DNA from: an uncultured Woeseiaceae bacterium
GTDB lineage: Bacteria; Pseudomonadota; Gammaproteobacteria; Steroidobacterales; Woeseiaceae
Direction: 5' to 3'
DNA: 51,960 bases
Assembly: GCA_945788625.1 (NCBI GenBank)
Contig: CALZMQ010000057.1
Span: 1-51,960, forward strand
A program made the translations under genes and the position numbers. This document shows, piece after piece, positions 26,769-36,014 of this stretch (positions are counted from its first letter, which is position 1; the number at the start of each line of letters is the position of its first letter). Below the pieces are notes generated by a model. The model was not told the DNA's origin. It worked only from the letters and a program-made list of their open reading frames with translations, and ran no database searches.

Positions 26769-27814
26769 AGCCACTCAAAATCGGACCCTACGAACTGTCG
26801 AGTCCGTTCGTACTCGCCCCCATGGCTGGCATCACCGACGCGCCGTTTCGGCGCATTTGCCGGCGCTTCGGTGCCGGTATGACAACCTCCGAGATGACGA
26901 CGGCTGACATCAGCCTCTGGCAGACACCCAAGTCGCGTTTCCGGCTGGATCTCGATCTGGATGCGGAGCCCGTGGCCGTGCAGATCGCCGGCTCCGAACC
27001 ACAACAGCTGGCCATCGCCGCCCGGGCCTGTGTCGGGCGTGGCGCACAGATCATCGACATCAACATGGGCTGCCCTGCCAAGAAAGTGTGCAAAAAAAGT
27101 GCCGGCTCGGCGCTCCTGAAAGACGAGCAGCTGGTCAAATTGATACTTGATGCCGTCGTCCGCGCCGTGGACGTTCCGGTCACGCTGAAGTTCCGCACCG
27201 GTTGGGACCGTGAACACCGCAACGCGGTCACGATCGCGCGCATCGCCGAAGCTGCCGGCATTCAGGCGCTTGCAATTCACGGGCGCACTCGCGCGTGCCG
27301 CTACCACGGGGATGCGGAATACGAGACGATTGCCGAGGTCAAACGTGCCGTCGAAATCCCGGTAATTGCGAACGGAGATATAACGACTTTAGAGAAGTCG
27401 CTTGAAGTTCTTCGCCTAACTAATGCAGATGGCTTGATGATCGGTCGTGGTGCCCAGGGACGCCCGTGGATCTTTCGCGAGCTTGGACTTCTTCTAAATC
27501 CGACTACGGAAAATACGCAGCTAGAAAAATCTGAATTGCGTGATACTATGCTCGACCACCTACACGAACTGCACCGGTTTTATGGGGAAACAACCGGGGT
27601 TCGAGTGGCTCGCAAGCATCTGACCTGGTACTGCAACAGCCTGGCCAATGCCGATGACTTTCGTCACCGTGCAGTGCGCGTCGACAGTGCCTCAGAACAA
27701 ATCAGATTGACGGAGCAGTACTTCTCAGGATTTAAGGAACGTGGCCCAGAAAAAACACAAGAAAAAAGACCTCACGTCAAAGAAAGGCAAAAAACCGCTC
27801 TGCGAACACACTGA
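26765..27814 (+). CDS. dusB: tRNA-dihydrouridine synthase B
   Basis: FMN-dependent reduction of uridine in the tRNA D-loop. The 349-residue TIM-barrel has the FMN motif APMAGITDAPFRRI, the catalytic cysteine in NMGCPAKKVCKK, IHGRTRACRYHGDA, NGDI and IGRGAQGRPWIFRE. The C-terminal tail is basic. The 3' end overlaps fis by 74 bp in another frame, and bases about 27380-27560 are noticeably richer in A+T than the rest of the gene. Confidence 0.97.
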   Translation: MKPLKIGPYELSSPFVLAPMAGITDAPFRRICRRFGAGMTTSEMTTADISLWQTPKSRFRLDLDLDAEPVAVQIAGSEPQQLAIAARACVGRGAQIIDINMGCPAKKVCKKSAGSALLKDEQLVKLILDAVVRAVDVPVTLKFRTGWDREHRNAVTIARIAEAAGIQALAIHGRTRACRYHGDAEYETIAEVKRAVEIPVIANGDITTLEKSLEVLRLTNADGLMIGRGAQGRPWIFRELGLLLNPTTENTQLEKSELRDTMLDHLHELHRFYGETTGVRVARKHLTWYCNSLANADDFRHRAVRVDSASEQIRLTEQYFSGFKERGPEKTQEKRPHVKERQKTALRTH

Positions 27815-28019
27815 AGATGCACTCGATCAGTACTTCACGTCGCTAAACGGCGACAGGCCCGGCGAATTGTACGACCTCGTCATCGGTGAGGTTGAACGGC
27901 CGCTGTTCAAGGCCGTTATGGATTACACACACGGCAACCAAAGTCAGGCTGCCGGCATACTCGGTATCAACCGGGGAACCTTGCGGAAAAAACTCAAGAC
28001 TTATTCGCTCATTCGATAG
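27741..28019 (+). CDS. fis: DNA-binding protein Fis
   Basis: A nucleoid-associated protein that bends DNA and activates rRNA and other growth genes. The 92-residue product ends with the classic helix-turn-helix GNQSQAAGILGINRGTLRKK LKTY-type tail, and the central EDALDQYFTSLNG and GEVERPLFKAVMDYT match E. coli Fis. The start is GTG 27741, which lies inside dusB (74-bp overlap); no later start would keep the family's N-terminal beta-hairpin region. The first 20 residues are very Lys-rich, differing from the enterobacterial protein. The dusB-fis order is conserved. Confidence 0.95.
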   Translation: MAQKKHKKKDLTSKKGKKPLCEHTEDALDQYFTSLNGDRPGELYDLVIGEVERPLFKAVMDYTHGNQSQAAGILGINRGTLRKKLKTYSLIR

Positions 28020-28058
28020 GAGCGGTTTCCTCGCCGCCCATTTTCACCAGGTGCATCA

Positions 28059-29612
28059 ATGTTCAACGTACGACGCGCGCTCGTCAGTGTTTCTGACAAG
28101 CGTGGACTAATCCCCTTTGTGACCGGCCTCACCGATCTCGGCGTGGAAGTTCTTTCGACGGGCGGCACCTGCCGCGAGCTCCGCGGCGCAGGCCTCGACG
28201 TCGTCGAAGTCTCTGAAAAGACAGGGTTTCCCGAGATTATGGACGGCCGCGTGAAGACGCTGCATCCGGTCATCCACGGTGGGCTGCTGGGTCGCCGCGG
28301 TACCGATGAGGCCGTCATGGAGCAACACGGCATCGAGCCGATCGACCTGCTCGTCGTGAACCTGTACCCCTTCGAGCAGACCATCGCCCGCGAGGGTGCG
28401 AGCATCGACGACGCCATCGAGAATATCGACATCGGGGGGCCGGCCATGATTCGCGCGGCGTCGAAAAACCACGACGGTGTCGCCGTCGTCGTGAGCCCGG
28501 ACGATTACGAGGCAGTGCTCGACGCGCTGAAGAATGACGATCTGTCCCTGCACCAGCGCCGTCGCCTTGCGGCCAAAGCCTACGCGCATACGGCGAGCTA
28601 CGACACGGCCATTACCCGTTACCTGTCACAGTCGTTGCAGGACGACGCCCTCGGTGAGCGCTTCGTTTATGCCGGCCGTTTGTCGGAGCAACTTCGTTAC
28701 GGTGAGAACCCGCACCAGCAGGCATCGTTTTACGTCGACCAGCAGCCTCCCGCCGGCTCGCTGGCCGCGGCATCGCAATTGCAGGGTAAAGCTCTGTCCT
28801 ACAACAACATTGCGGACAGCGATGCAGCGCTCGAGTGTGTGCGGCAATTCGATGAGCCGGCATGTGTCATCGTGAAGCACGCCAATCCCTGCGGCGTCGC
28901 CGTCGCCGGCAACATACTGGAAGCGTACGACAGAGCATTCAGCACGGATCCGACCTCGGCGTTCGGCGGTATTATCGCGTTCAACCAGTCGCTCGATGCC
29001 GCGACGGCAACCGCGATCATCGAGCGTCAATTTGTCGAAGTGATCGTCGCGCCGTCGATCGACGCCGATGCGGCAAGCGTGTTGTCGGCCAAGAAGAACG
29101 TGCGCGTACTGGAAACCGGGGTCGCCGCGCGGCCGTCAGGCGCCACATCGTTCGATTTAAAAAAGGTATCGGGCGGATTGCTGGTGCAGAATACCGATCA
29201 GGGTGTGATTACGGCCGACGACCTGAAGCTCGTGACGGAAAAGGCACCGACCGACCAGCAGACTCGGGACATGTTGTTCGCGTGGACCGTCGTCAAGTAC
29301 GTGAAATCCAATGCCATTATCTTCTGCAAGAACAACACGACGATAGGCATCGGCGCCGGGCAGATGAGCCGGGTGTACAGTACGAAGATCGCCGCGATCA
29401 AGGCGGCAGACGAGAACCTGGACGTCAAGGGCTCGGTCATGGCCTCAGACGCATTTTTTCCGTTCCGTGACGGCATCGATGCGGCCGCGGAGCACGGCAT
29501 CTCGGCGATTATCCAGCCGGGCGGCTCCATGCGCGATGACGAGGTCATCCAGGCGGCCAACGAACACGGGCTGGCGATGGTCTTTACAGGCATGCGCCAC
29601 TTCCGTCATTGA
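28059..29612 (+). CDS. purH: Bifunctional AICAR transformylase/IMP cyclohydrolase
   Basis: The last two steps of de novo purine synthesis: formylation of AICAR and ring closure to IMP. The 517-residue product has the N-terminal cyclohydrolase domain (RRALVSVSDKRGLIPFVTGL, LSTGGTCREL, GGPAMIRAASKN) and the C-terminal transformylase domain with the Lys-His pair in VKHANPCGVA and CKNNTTIGIGAGQMSRV. Length is normal. purD follows 35 bp downstream, across a small REP-like hairpin. Confidence 0.99.
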   Translation: MFNVRRALVSVSDKRGLIPFVTGLTDLGVEVLSTGGTCRELRGAGLDVVEVSEKTGFPEIMDGRVKTLHPVIHGGLLGRRGTDEAVMEQHGIEPIDLLVVNLYPFEQTIAREGASIDDAIENIDIGGPAMIRAASKNHDGVAVVVSPDDYEAVLDALKNDDLSLHQRRRLAAKAYAHTASYDTAITRYLSQSLQDDALGERFVYAGRLSEQLRYGENPHQQASFYVDQQPPAGSLAAASQLQGKALSYNNIADSDAALECVRQFDEPACVIVKHANPCGVAVAGNILEAYDRAFSTDPTSAFGGIIAFNQSLDAATATAIIERQFVEVIVAPSIDADAASVLSAKKNVRVLETGVAARPSGATSFDLKKVSGGLLVQNTDQGVITADDLKLVTEKAPTDQQTRDMLFAWTVVKYVKSNAIIFCKNNTTIGIGAGQMSRVYSTKIAAIKAADENLDVKGSVMASDAFFPFRDGIDAAAEHGISAIIQPGGSMRDDEVIQAANEHGLAMVFTGMRHFRH

Positions 29613-29639
29613 TTCGCCCGCGCAGCGGGCTCCTGTAAA
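29611..29639. repeat. REP-like intergenic hairpin between purH and purD
   Basis: GCCCGC-GCA-GCGGGC (29616-29630) followed by TCCTGTA. Read on the minus strand it is ACAGGAGCCCGCTGCGCGG, the layout of short dispersed palindromes found in many gammaproteobacterial genomes. Related fragments (GGAGCGCGCCT) occur at 43122-43132 and 44872-44882. No T-run follows, so it is not a clear terminator. Confidence 0.45.
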
Positions 29640-29647
29640 GAGGTCCT

Positions 29648-30934
29648 ATGAAGGTTCTGGTAATAGGTTCGGGTGGCAGGGAACATGCGCTGGCATGGAA
29701 ATGCGCGCAGTCGACGGTCGTCGGTGAAGTACTGGTCGCTCCCGGCAATGCCGGCACGGCGCGCGAGAAAAACGTCCGCAACGTCCAGGTCTCGCCCGAC
29801 GACATCGATGGCCTCATCGCGCTTGCCCGGGCCGAAGGCATCGGCCTGACCATCGTGGGTCCCGAAGCGCCGCTCGTTGCAGGCGTCGTCGACCGATTCA
29901 ACGAGCAGGGCCTTCCCTGCTTCGGCCCTTCGGCCGCCGCCGCCCGTCTCGAAGGCTCGAAAGCCTTCACGAAGGACTTCCTGGCGCGGCACGATATTCC
30001 GACGGCCGCGTACGCGAATTTCACCGAGCTGCAAGCGGCACTCGATTACATTCGCGAACAGGGCGCACCGATCGTCATCAAGGCCGACGGCCTGGCGGCC
30101 GGCAAGGGCGTGATCGTCGCCATGACGACTGACGAAGCGGAACGCGCTGCCACCGATATGCTCGCAGGCGGCAGTTTCGGCGAGGCAGGCGCGCGCATCG
30201 TCGTCGAGGAGTTCCTGGATGGCGAGGAAGCGAGTTTCATCGTCATTACGGATGGCGAGACGATACTGCCTCTGGCGACATCCCAGGACCACAAGGCGCG
30301 CGACGAAGGCGACAGGGGACCCAACACGGGCGGCATGGGCGCCTACTCGCCGGCGCCCGTCGTCACAACCGAGATCGAGCAACGCATCATGGAGCGGGTG
30401 ATTCGCCCGACGCTCACCGGCATGCAGGCCGACGGCACCCCGTATCTCGGATTTCTTTACGCCGGCCTGATGATCATGGCGGACGGGACTCCCAAGGTCA
30501 TCGAATTCAATTGCCGCATGGGTGACCCGGAAACACAGCCTGTCCTGATGCGCCTGACGTCAGACCTCGTGGGTATTTGCACGTCGACCCTCAACGGTAC
30601 GCTCGCCACGCAGACCGCCGAATGGGATCCGCGCGCAGCACTCGGCGTCGTGCTTGCCGCGGGCGGGTACCCGTCGAGTTATGCCAGGGGCAAGACGATC
30701 AGCGGACTCGACGCGGCCGACAGTCCTACGCAGAAGGTGTTTCACGCCGGAACCGGAACCGACGGAGACGAGGTGACCACCAGCGGCGGACGAGTACTTT
30801 GCGTGGTCGGGCTCGGCGACACTGTCGCTGCAGCCGCGGACCAGGCTTACGAATCGGTCGGCCGGATCGCCTGGCAGGACATGTACTATCGCCGTGACAT
30901 CGGCCATCGCGCGATCGCGCGAGAGAACTCCTGA
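29648..30934 (+). CDS. purD: Phosphoribosylamine-glycine ligase (GAR synthetase)
   Basis: The second step of purine synthesis, joining glycine to phosphoribosylamine with ATP. The 428-residue ATP-grasp enzyme begins MKVLVIGSGGREHALAWK, then GPEAPLVAGVVD, IKADGLAAGKGVIVA, DHKARDEGDRGPNTGGMGAY and EFNCRMGDPETQPVLMRL. Standard length. The broken moeA starts eight bases after its stop. Confidence 0.99.
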   Translation: MKVLVIGSGGREHALAWKCAQSTVVGEVLVAPGNAGTAREKNVRNVQVSPDDIDGLIALARAEGIGLTIVGPEAPLVAGVVDRFNEQGLPCFGPSAAAARLEGSKAFTKDFLARHDIPTAAYANFTELQAALDYIREQGAPIVIKADGLAAGKGVIVAMTTDEAERAATDMLAGGSFGEAGARIVVEEFLDGEEASFIVITDGETILPLATSQDHKARDEGDRGPNTGGMGAYSPAPVVTTEIEQRIMERVIRPTLTGMQADGTPYLGFLYAGLMIMADGTPKVIEFNCRMGDPETQPVLMRLTSDLVGICTSTLNGTLATQTAEWDPRAALGVVLAAGGYPSSYARGKTISGLDAADSPTQKVFHAGTGTDGDEVTTSGGRVLCVVGLGDTVAAAADQAYESVGRIAWQDMYYRRDIGHRAIARENS

Positions 30935-30941
30935 GACGATC

Positions 30942-32073
30942 GTGCTGACGGTTGCGGACGCTCGCGATGCGATTCACGGTGCGATGCCCGCCTTCCCGGC
31001 CGAAACGGTGCCGACGTCGGCTGCGACCGGCCGCGTCCTGAGGCAGGTCGTTCGCGCCGAAAGAGACCAGCCGCCGTTCGATCGCGTCATGATGGATGGC
31101 ATAGCACTGTCGTATGCGGACTTCGACGCCGGCACTCGCGAGTACCCGGTCCAGGCCACGCAGGCCGCAGGCGATGCCGCCCTGTCGTTGCAGGGGGGCC
31201 GTTGCATAGAGATCATGACGGGCGCGGCGCTGCCGGAAAATGCCGACTGCATCGTCCCGGTAGAACGTCTTTCGGTTTCCGACGGTATTGCGCGCATAGA
31301 AGATGGCTACGTGGCGGAACCTTTTCAGTTCGTACACCGGCGCGCATCGGATCACGCCGCCGGCGCAGAGTTGTTGGCGCCGGGCAAGCGCATCTCGCCT
31401 ATGGACCTTGCAGTTATCGCGTCCTGCGGACTGACCGACATCGAGGTTAGCCAGCGCCCGGTAGTCCGCGTCATCTCGACCGGTAACGAACTGGTCGCGC
31501 CGGGCGCTGCGATAGAGCCACACCAGATTCGCCTGTCGAACGGACCTGCAATCCATTCACTGCTGGGCGAGTACGGTTACTCCGAATGCGCACACGATCA
31601 CCTCGTGGATGAACCGGACGTATTGGAGAAGAGGATCAAGGTACATCTCGACGAGGCGGACGTGCTCATACTGAGCGGCGGCGTTTCGATGGGAAAGGCC
31701 GACTACGTGCCCGGAGTACTCACCCGGCCGCCAGGTCGTATTCGCGCTGCCGGGTAACCCCGTATCGGCACTGGTGTGCTGTCGCCAGTACGTCATTCCG
31801 GCACTCGCGGCGGCGTCTGCGTTGACGCCGGATCCACCCGAATTTGCCGCGCTCGCCGGCGACGTCACGTTCAAACCCGACCTCACCTGTTTCCAGCCGG
31901 TGCGGTTGATATCGAACGCGGCCGGGCAGGTGCTGGCGATGCCGGTAAAGACCAATACATCGGGCGACTTCACCGCGCTGTCCGCCACCGACGGGTATGT
32001 CGAACTGGCCAGGGAACGCAGCCACTTCCCCACGGGCACGCCGCTCTTTCTGCATCGTTGGCTCAAGCATTGA
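30942..32073 (+). pseudogene. moeA: moeA (molybdopterin molybdenumtransferase), internal deletion plus frameshift
   Basis: MoeA inserts molybdate into molybdopterin. The first frame (GTG 30942 to stop 31757) reads like MoeA: PPFDRVMMDGIALSY, EIMTGAALPENADCIVPVE, VISTGNELVAPG, ILSGGVSMGKADYVPGVL. It then goes out of frame at about 31718-31728. Another frame resumes at GRQVVFALPGNPVSALV and runs through domain IV to 32073 (GDFTALSATDGYVELA). Against E. coli MoeA, about 20-25 residues that normally lie between these motifs (including a PGKP motif) are missing, so the lesion is a small deletion that also shifts frame, not a single-base slip. The truncated 271-residue product would lack the catalytic loop and domain IV. 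Confidence 0.85.
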
Positions 32074-32115
32074 CGCGACTTGCAGCCAACCGGCCGGTAC
32101 CAGATACTGGCCGGC

Positions 32116-32739
32116 ATGATTTCAGCCCCTGATGCGCTGCAGCGCCTGCGCGATGGCAACCGGCGATTCGTCTCCGGCCAGGCAGGCAGCCTGTCGACGG
32201 CAAGCCGAACCCATGACGCCAGTCTGTCCGACGGCCAGAATCCGTTCGCGATCATCCTCGCGTGCTCCGACTCGAGGGTGCCGACGGAGTTGATCTTCGA
32301 CCAGGGTTTTGGCGACCTGTTCGTCATCCGGGTTGCCGGCAACGTCGTTGCGCCCTCGCAAATCGGCAGTATCGAATACGCAGCCACTCAGTTCGGTACC
32401 CGGCTCGTCGTAGTGCTCGGGCACTCCAACTGCGGCGCCGTCGTCGCGACGCTGAAGGAACTGGCGCGCGAACAAGCTCATCGGTCACCCAACCTGCGCG
32501 CGATCGTGGACAGGGTGCGCCCTGCCGTCGAGCCTCTCCTGGAACAGCCCGGCAACGATGACGAAGCGAGCCTCGTAAGCGCCGCGGTGCGTGCCAATAT
32601 CCGCGCGTCGGTCGCGCAACTGTCGCACGGGTCGCTGATCCTCGAGCTGCTCGTCGAGGGCGGCCAACTGAGCATTGTCGGCGGCGAATACTCGCTCGAG
32701 ACCGGCGCCGTTGAATTCTTCGAAAACGAGCAATCATGA
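32116..32739 (+). CDS. Beta-class carbonic anhydrase
   Basis: Interconverts CO2 and bicarbonate. The 207-residue product has the zinc ligands of the beta class: CSDSR in ILACSDSRVPTELIF and HxxC in VLGHSNCGAVVA. Also present are VIRVAGNVVAP and the C-terminal LILELLVEGGQLSIVGGEY. ATG 32116 is used, although no clear ribosome site is seen; a TTG at 32080 would add 12 unrelated residues. Its stop overlaps the start of the GFA gene by 4 bp (ATGA). It may supply bicarbonate for carboxylases such as AccC, but this link is only inferred. Confidence 0.95.
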   Translation: MISAPDALQRLRDGNRRFVSGQAGSLSTASRTHDASLSDGQNPFAIILACSDSRVPTELIFDQGFGDLFVIRVAGNVVAPSQIGSIEYAATQFGTRLVVVLGHSNCGAVVATLKELAREQAHRSPNLRAIVDRVRPAVEPLLEQPGNDDEASLVSAAVRANIRASVAQLSHGSLILELLVEGGQLSIVGGEYSLETGAVEFFENEQS

Positions 32740-33140
32740 ATCAAATGCCGCTTACCGGCAGGTGCTTTTGCGGCGCGATCCGGTTCGAGGTCGCCGGTCC
32801 CGAAAAATACGCCTGTTTTTGTTATTGCGAGAGTTGCCAGCGCGCGGCAGGTGCACCCGTCGTCGCCTGGGCGACCTACGCTCGCGACACATTCAAGGTA
32901 GTCAGCGGCGAGGTGCACTGGCATCAGTCCTCGCCTGGCGTTACGCGCGGCATCTGCGAGCATTGCGGTTCGTGCATCAGTTACGAAAACGAACAGCGCC
33001 CCGGGGAGATCGACATCACCGCGAATTGCCTCGACGATCCGGCGGCGCCTGTTATGCGCGCGCATATCTGGACCGAAGACAAGCAACCCTGGATGCACAT
33101 CGGCGACGACCTGCCCGTATTCGAGAAGAACGCCGGCTGA
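32736..33140 (+). CDS. GFA-family zinc protein (CENP-V/GFA fold)
   Basis: A 134-residue protein of the family named after glutathione-dependent formaldehyde-activating enzyme. Zinc-binding cysteines are in TGRCFCGAIRFEV, ACFCYCESCQRAAG and ICEHCGSCISYE, as expected for two zinc sites. Most members have no proven activity; the name does not establish formaldehyde chemistry. ATG 32736 overlaps the carbonic anhydrase stop (ATGA), so the two are translationally coupled. Confidence 0.9.
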   Translation: MNQMPLTGRCFCGAIRFEVAGPEKYACFCYCESCQRAAGAPVVAWATYARDTFKVVSGEVHWHQSSPGVTRGICEHCGSCISYENEQRPGEIDITANCLDDPAAPVMRAHIWTEDKQPWMHIGDDLPVFEKNAG

Positions 33141-33216
33141 TGCGCCTGCGCACCGGGCGACCGGTTTGACTGCTCGGCGCCGTCTTATGAGGTAGTCGAA
33201 TCTACCGGAGACAGGT

Positions 33217-33669
33217 GTGCACGTCGGTCACATCAATCTCGCGAAGTCCTTCAATGGCGCCGGGGATCATTTCATCGAGCTTATCGAGGCGCTGCAGGAA
33301 CATGGCATACGGCAACACGTGCTGGTCAGGAACGTTGCGCTCGCGAAGCGCCTCGACCTGATTGACGGCGTCACGGTTGGTCCCACCGTCAGGTCCGCCG
33401 TCATGGCTTATTGCCTGATGCCCGCGCTCGACGTCGTCCATATTCACAATCCGTCCGAAGGACAGTCCGGGCTGCTGCTGTCACTGACGCGATCCATACC
33501 CTTTGTGCTCACGCAGCGCGGCCAGTCACCCGGCAACAACCCACTGGCACAGGCCGTTTACAGGCGTGCATCGGGTGTGATTTACGAGTCGGACGCCGAT
33601 GCCGCCAAGCACCTGCGCATTTACCGGCATGCCATCGAGGCCTGGCGCTCGTCGGCTGTGTCGTCGTAG
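33217..33669 (+). CDS. Short glycosyltransferase-4-like protein, possibly a fragment
   Basis: The 150-residue product resembles only the N-terminal half of GT4 glycosyltransferases: SFNGAGDHFIELIEALQEHG, ALDVVHIHNPSEGQSGLLL, SIPFVLTQRG, ASGVIYESDADAAKHL. The C-terminal nucleotide-sugar-binding half is absent, and no continuation is seen in the other frames. GTG 33217 has GGAG seven bases upstream, which suggests it is still translated. It may be a free-standing short family or a decayed gene. It ends two bases from the convergent TonB receptor gene. Confidence 0.6.
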   Translation: MHVGHINLAKSFNGAGDHFIELIEALQEHGIRQHVLVRNVALAKRLDLIDGVTVGPTVRSAVMAYCLMPALDVVHIHNPSEGQSGLLLSLTRSIPFVLTQRGQSPGNNPLAQAVYRRASGVIYESDADAAKHLRIYRHAIEAWRSSAVSS

Positions 33670-33671
33670 CT

Positions 33672-35990
33672 TCAGAATTCCCAGAGTACGCCGATTGCCG
33701 GCAGCAACGGCATCCAGTAGTCGAGGCTGTGCTCGAGTGTCGGATTGCCGGCAGCGTCGTCCGCGAGGTCCCAGTCCAGGCAACAGACGTTGCGACGATT
33801 GAAGACGTTGGAAACCTCCACGAACGCAAGCAGCGAACCGCGACGCACGTCGAAGCGGCGACTCAGGCGTAAATCGACGCTGGCGAACGTCGGATGGCGC
33901 GCGGCGTTTCGCGGCCCCGGTATCGCAACGTATATCGGTTCGCCATTCGGATCGATTCCGGCCGCGACCAGATCGAGCCCTGTTTTCGGCCACCCTGTGT
34001 GCACACTTGCCGCCGCCGAAAAATTCCAGGCCTCGCCGTTCCATGCGAATCCGCCCTGCACGGCGTGACGCTGGTCCCAACTGCGCGGCACGTCCCGGCC
34101 GTCGATACGATCGGTCACCTTCGACCAGGTGTACGATGCCCACCAGTCCCAATCGCCCGAGGTCCGGTCGACAGACAGCTCGATACCTCGCGCGCGCGCC
34201 CTGGTCGGATCCAGTCGCACGCGGTCAGCCTGCAACTCGGGCATTATGCCCAGCGGGTCGTACAGGTTTTCGAAACGCGGCCGCAGGTCGCGGTTTTCCT
34301 TGTGGAAGGCCTCCAGTCGAATCGATGTATCGTTGCTCGTGAGGTGCTGCATACCGACGATCAGGTGGTCCGCCCTTTGCGCCGGCCAGAAAGTGGTGAT
34401 GCCGTCCTCGATCTGCAGCGACTGAACCGGCTGTGACTGGTGATACCGACCGACGCTCAACCTGAACTCGGTGTTACGCCATGGCCGGTACATGAGGTTG
34501 AGCCGCGGACTCAGTTGCGAGTCCGAGCTCACGTCGGTGTAAGTCTGATCGTCCCAGCGCAGTCCCCACTCGAGCATCGCTCGTTCCGCTATTCGCCAGC
34601 GGTCCGATACGTACAGCGCGTAGCTGCCACCCCCGGGACTCGCAAACAGCGAGCGCGTTACATCGGAGGGCTGATTTTCGTACAGTGCCGCCAATCCGAA
34701 GTATTGCGCCGATCCCGCGTATGAGTAGTCCGCTTCGCTATAAGCCACGTGTATTCCCCATTGGGTCCGGTGCCGCGGCGACGGACTCCACATCCAGTCC
34801 TGGCGTATCGCGAACTGCCTGACGTCCCGGACGTCCTGCACTGTCGCGAACATCTTCTCGGGGTCGTTGGCGAAGCCGTCCCGGTCGTTGCGATAGTCGA
34901 GCATCGACAGGACCGTGCTGCTGTGCAGCGTCGATGACCAGTTGCTGTCCAGGCGCAGCCAGAACTGGGCATTGCTCGTGTCGCTGACGACATACTCGCG
35001 TTCAGCCGGATCCGTTTCCAGTACGAGCGCAACCTGGTCATCGGCGAACAGCGCGTTGACCGAAAGGCTCATGTCCGGCGTGAGATCGAAGGTGTATTCG
35101 CCGAACAGGTCGAAGTAGGAAGGCTGGCCGAATTTCGGGTCGATGACGAGATCGAGATTGCCGCGCCGGGCCGAAAACAGCCAGTTACGGCCGCCGTCGG
35201 CACCCGCCCGCAACAGTGACGTATTGAAGACACTGAGTCCGATTTCGGTATGTCGTGGTTTCTCGGAGTTCAGCGAATCCATGAGCACGAGACCGCTCAT
35301 GCGGTCGCCGTAGCGAACCGGGAAGCCACCCGTGTAGACCTCGACGCCTTCGATCGCGCGGGCATCGATGGCGCTGAAAATATTCTGGTAGTCGCGAATA
35401 TGGAATGGGTCGAACAGCCATTGACCGTTCAGCATGATGCCGATTTCACCCGTCTCGCCACCGCGGAAATGTGCCAGGGCCGATGCGCCGCTCGCCGCTG
35501 TGCCAGGCAGGCGTTGCGTGACGCGTATCGGGTCTTCCCCGATATCCGGCATGTTCTGAATGGTCCGCCGGTCGAGCTCAAACTTCGACGTCGTGACCTC
35601 CCTCGATATTTCGTACCGGCTGGCCGCGACAATGACGGTTTCGATATCCGGCTGCGAGCTTGTTGGTGTACTCGCCGAAGGTGCGGGCTGTTTCGGTTGC
35701 TGCGGGTCCGCCCGGACCACGAGGTGTACATCGGATTCCGAATGCACGGTCAGGCCGTACGGCGCAAGTATTTGCCGTACGATCTCCACGGGAGTGCCCG
35801 GCACCGGCTCGCTGACAACCCGCAATTCGGCGGTAACCAGTTGGCTACTGTAGGCGAACGGATGACCTTGATCGCGAAACCCGTCGATGACGTTCGCAAT
35901 CGTGCGGCCGGTATAAGGCACAGCCTGCCCGTCGTCGGCGGATGCCACCGACAAGACCAGCAAGACGATGAGCGGCACTGCGCGGATCAT
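33672..35990 (-). CDS. TonB-dependent outer-membrane receptor with N-terminal STN signalling domain
   Basis: The 772-residue product has a signal peptide (about residues 1-18), a secretin/TonB short N-terminal (STN) domain (about 25-92: RTIANVIDGFRDQGHPFAYS ... VHSESDVHLVV), a Pro/Ser linker, a plug domain (NMPDIGEDPIRVTQRLPG, IMLNGQWLFDPFHIRDYQ) and a 22-strand-type beta-barrel ending in an aromatic residue (IGVLWEF). STN domains pass ligand binding to a FecR-like anti-sigma factor, and the fecR and sigma genes lie directly upstream on the same strand. The ligand is not deducible. An unusual NVCCLDW is near the C-terminus. Confidence 0.92.
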   Translation of the reverse strand: MIRAVPLIVLLVLSVASADDGQAVPYTGRTIANVIDGFRDQGHPFAYSSQLVTAELRVVSEPVPGTPVEIVRQILAPYGLTVHSESDVHLVVRADPQQPKQPAPSASTPTSSQPDIETVIVAASRYEISREVTTSKFELDRRTIQNMPDIGEDPIRVTQRLPGTAASGASALAHFRGGETGEIGIMLNGQWLFDPFHIRDYQNIFSAIDARAIEGVEVYTGGFPVRYGDRMSGLVLMDSLNSEKPRHTEIGLSVFNTSLLRAGADGGRNWLFSARRGNLDLVIDPKFGQPSYFDLFGEYTFDLTPDMSLSVNALFADDQVALVLETDPAEREYVVSDTSNAQFWLRLDSNWSSTLHSSTVLSMLDYRNDRDGFANDPEKMFATVQDVRDVRQFAIRQDWMWSPSPRHRTQWGIHVAYSEADYSYAGSAQYFGLAALYENQPSDVTRSLFASPGGGSYALYVSDRWRIAERAMLEWGLRWDDQTYTDVSSDSQLSPRLNLMYRPWRNTEFRLSVGRYHQSQPVQSLQIEDGITTFWPAQRADHLIVGMQHLTSNDTSIRLEAFHKENRDLRPRFENLYDPLGIMPELQADRVRLDPTRARARGIELSVDRTSGDWDWWASYTWSKVTDRIDGRDVPRSWDQRHAVQGGFAWNGEAWNFSAAASVHTGWPKTGLDLVAAGIDPNGEPIYVAIPGPRNAARHPTFASVDLRLSRRFDVRRGSLLAFVEVSNVFNRRNVCCLDWDLADDAAGNPTLEHSLDYWMPLLPAIGVLWEF

Positions 35991-36014
35991 TGCTCGTGTT
36001 TTGCGTAGTTGTAT

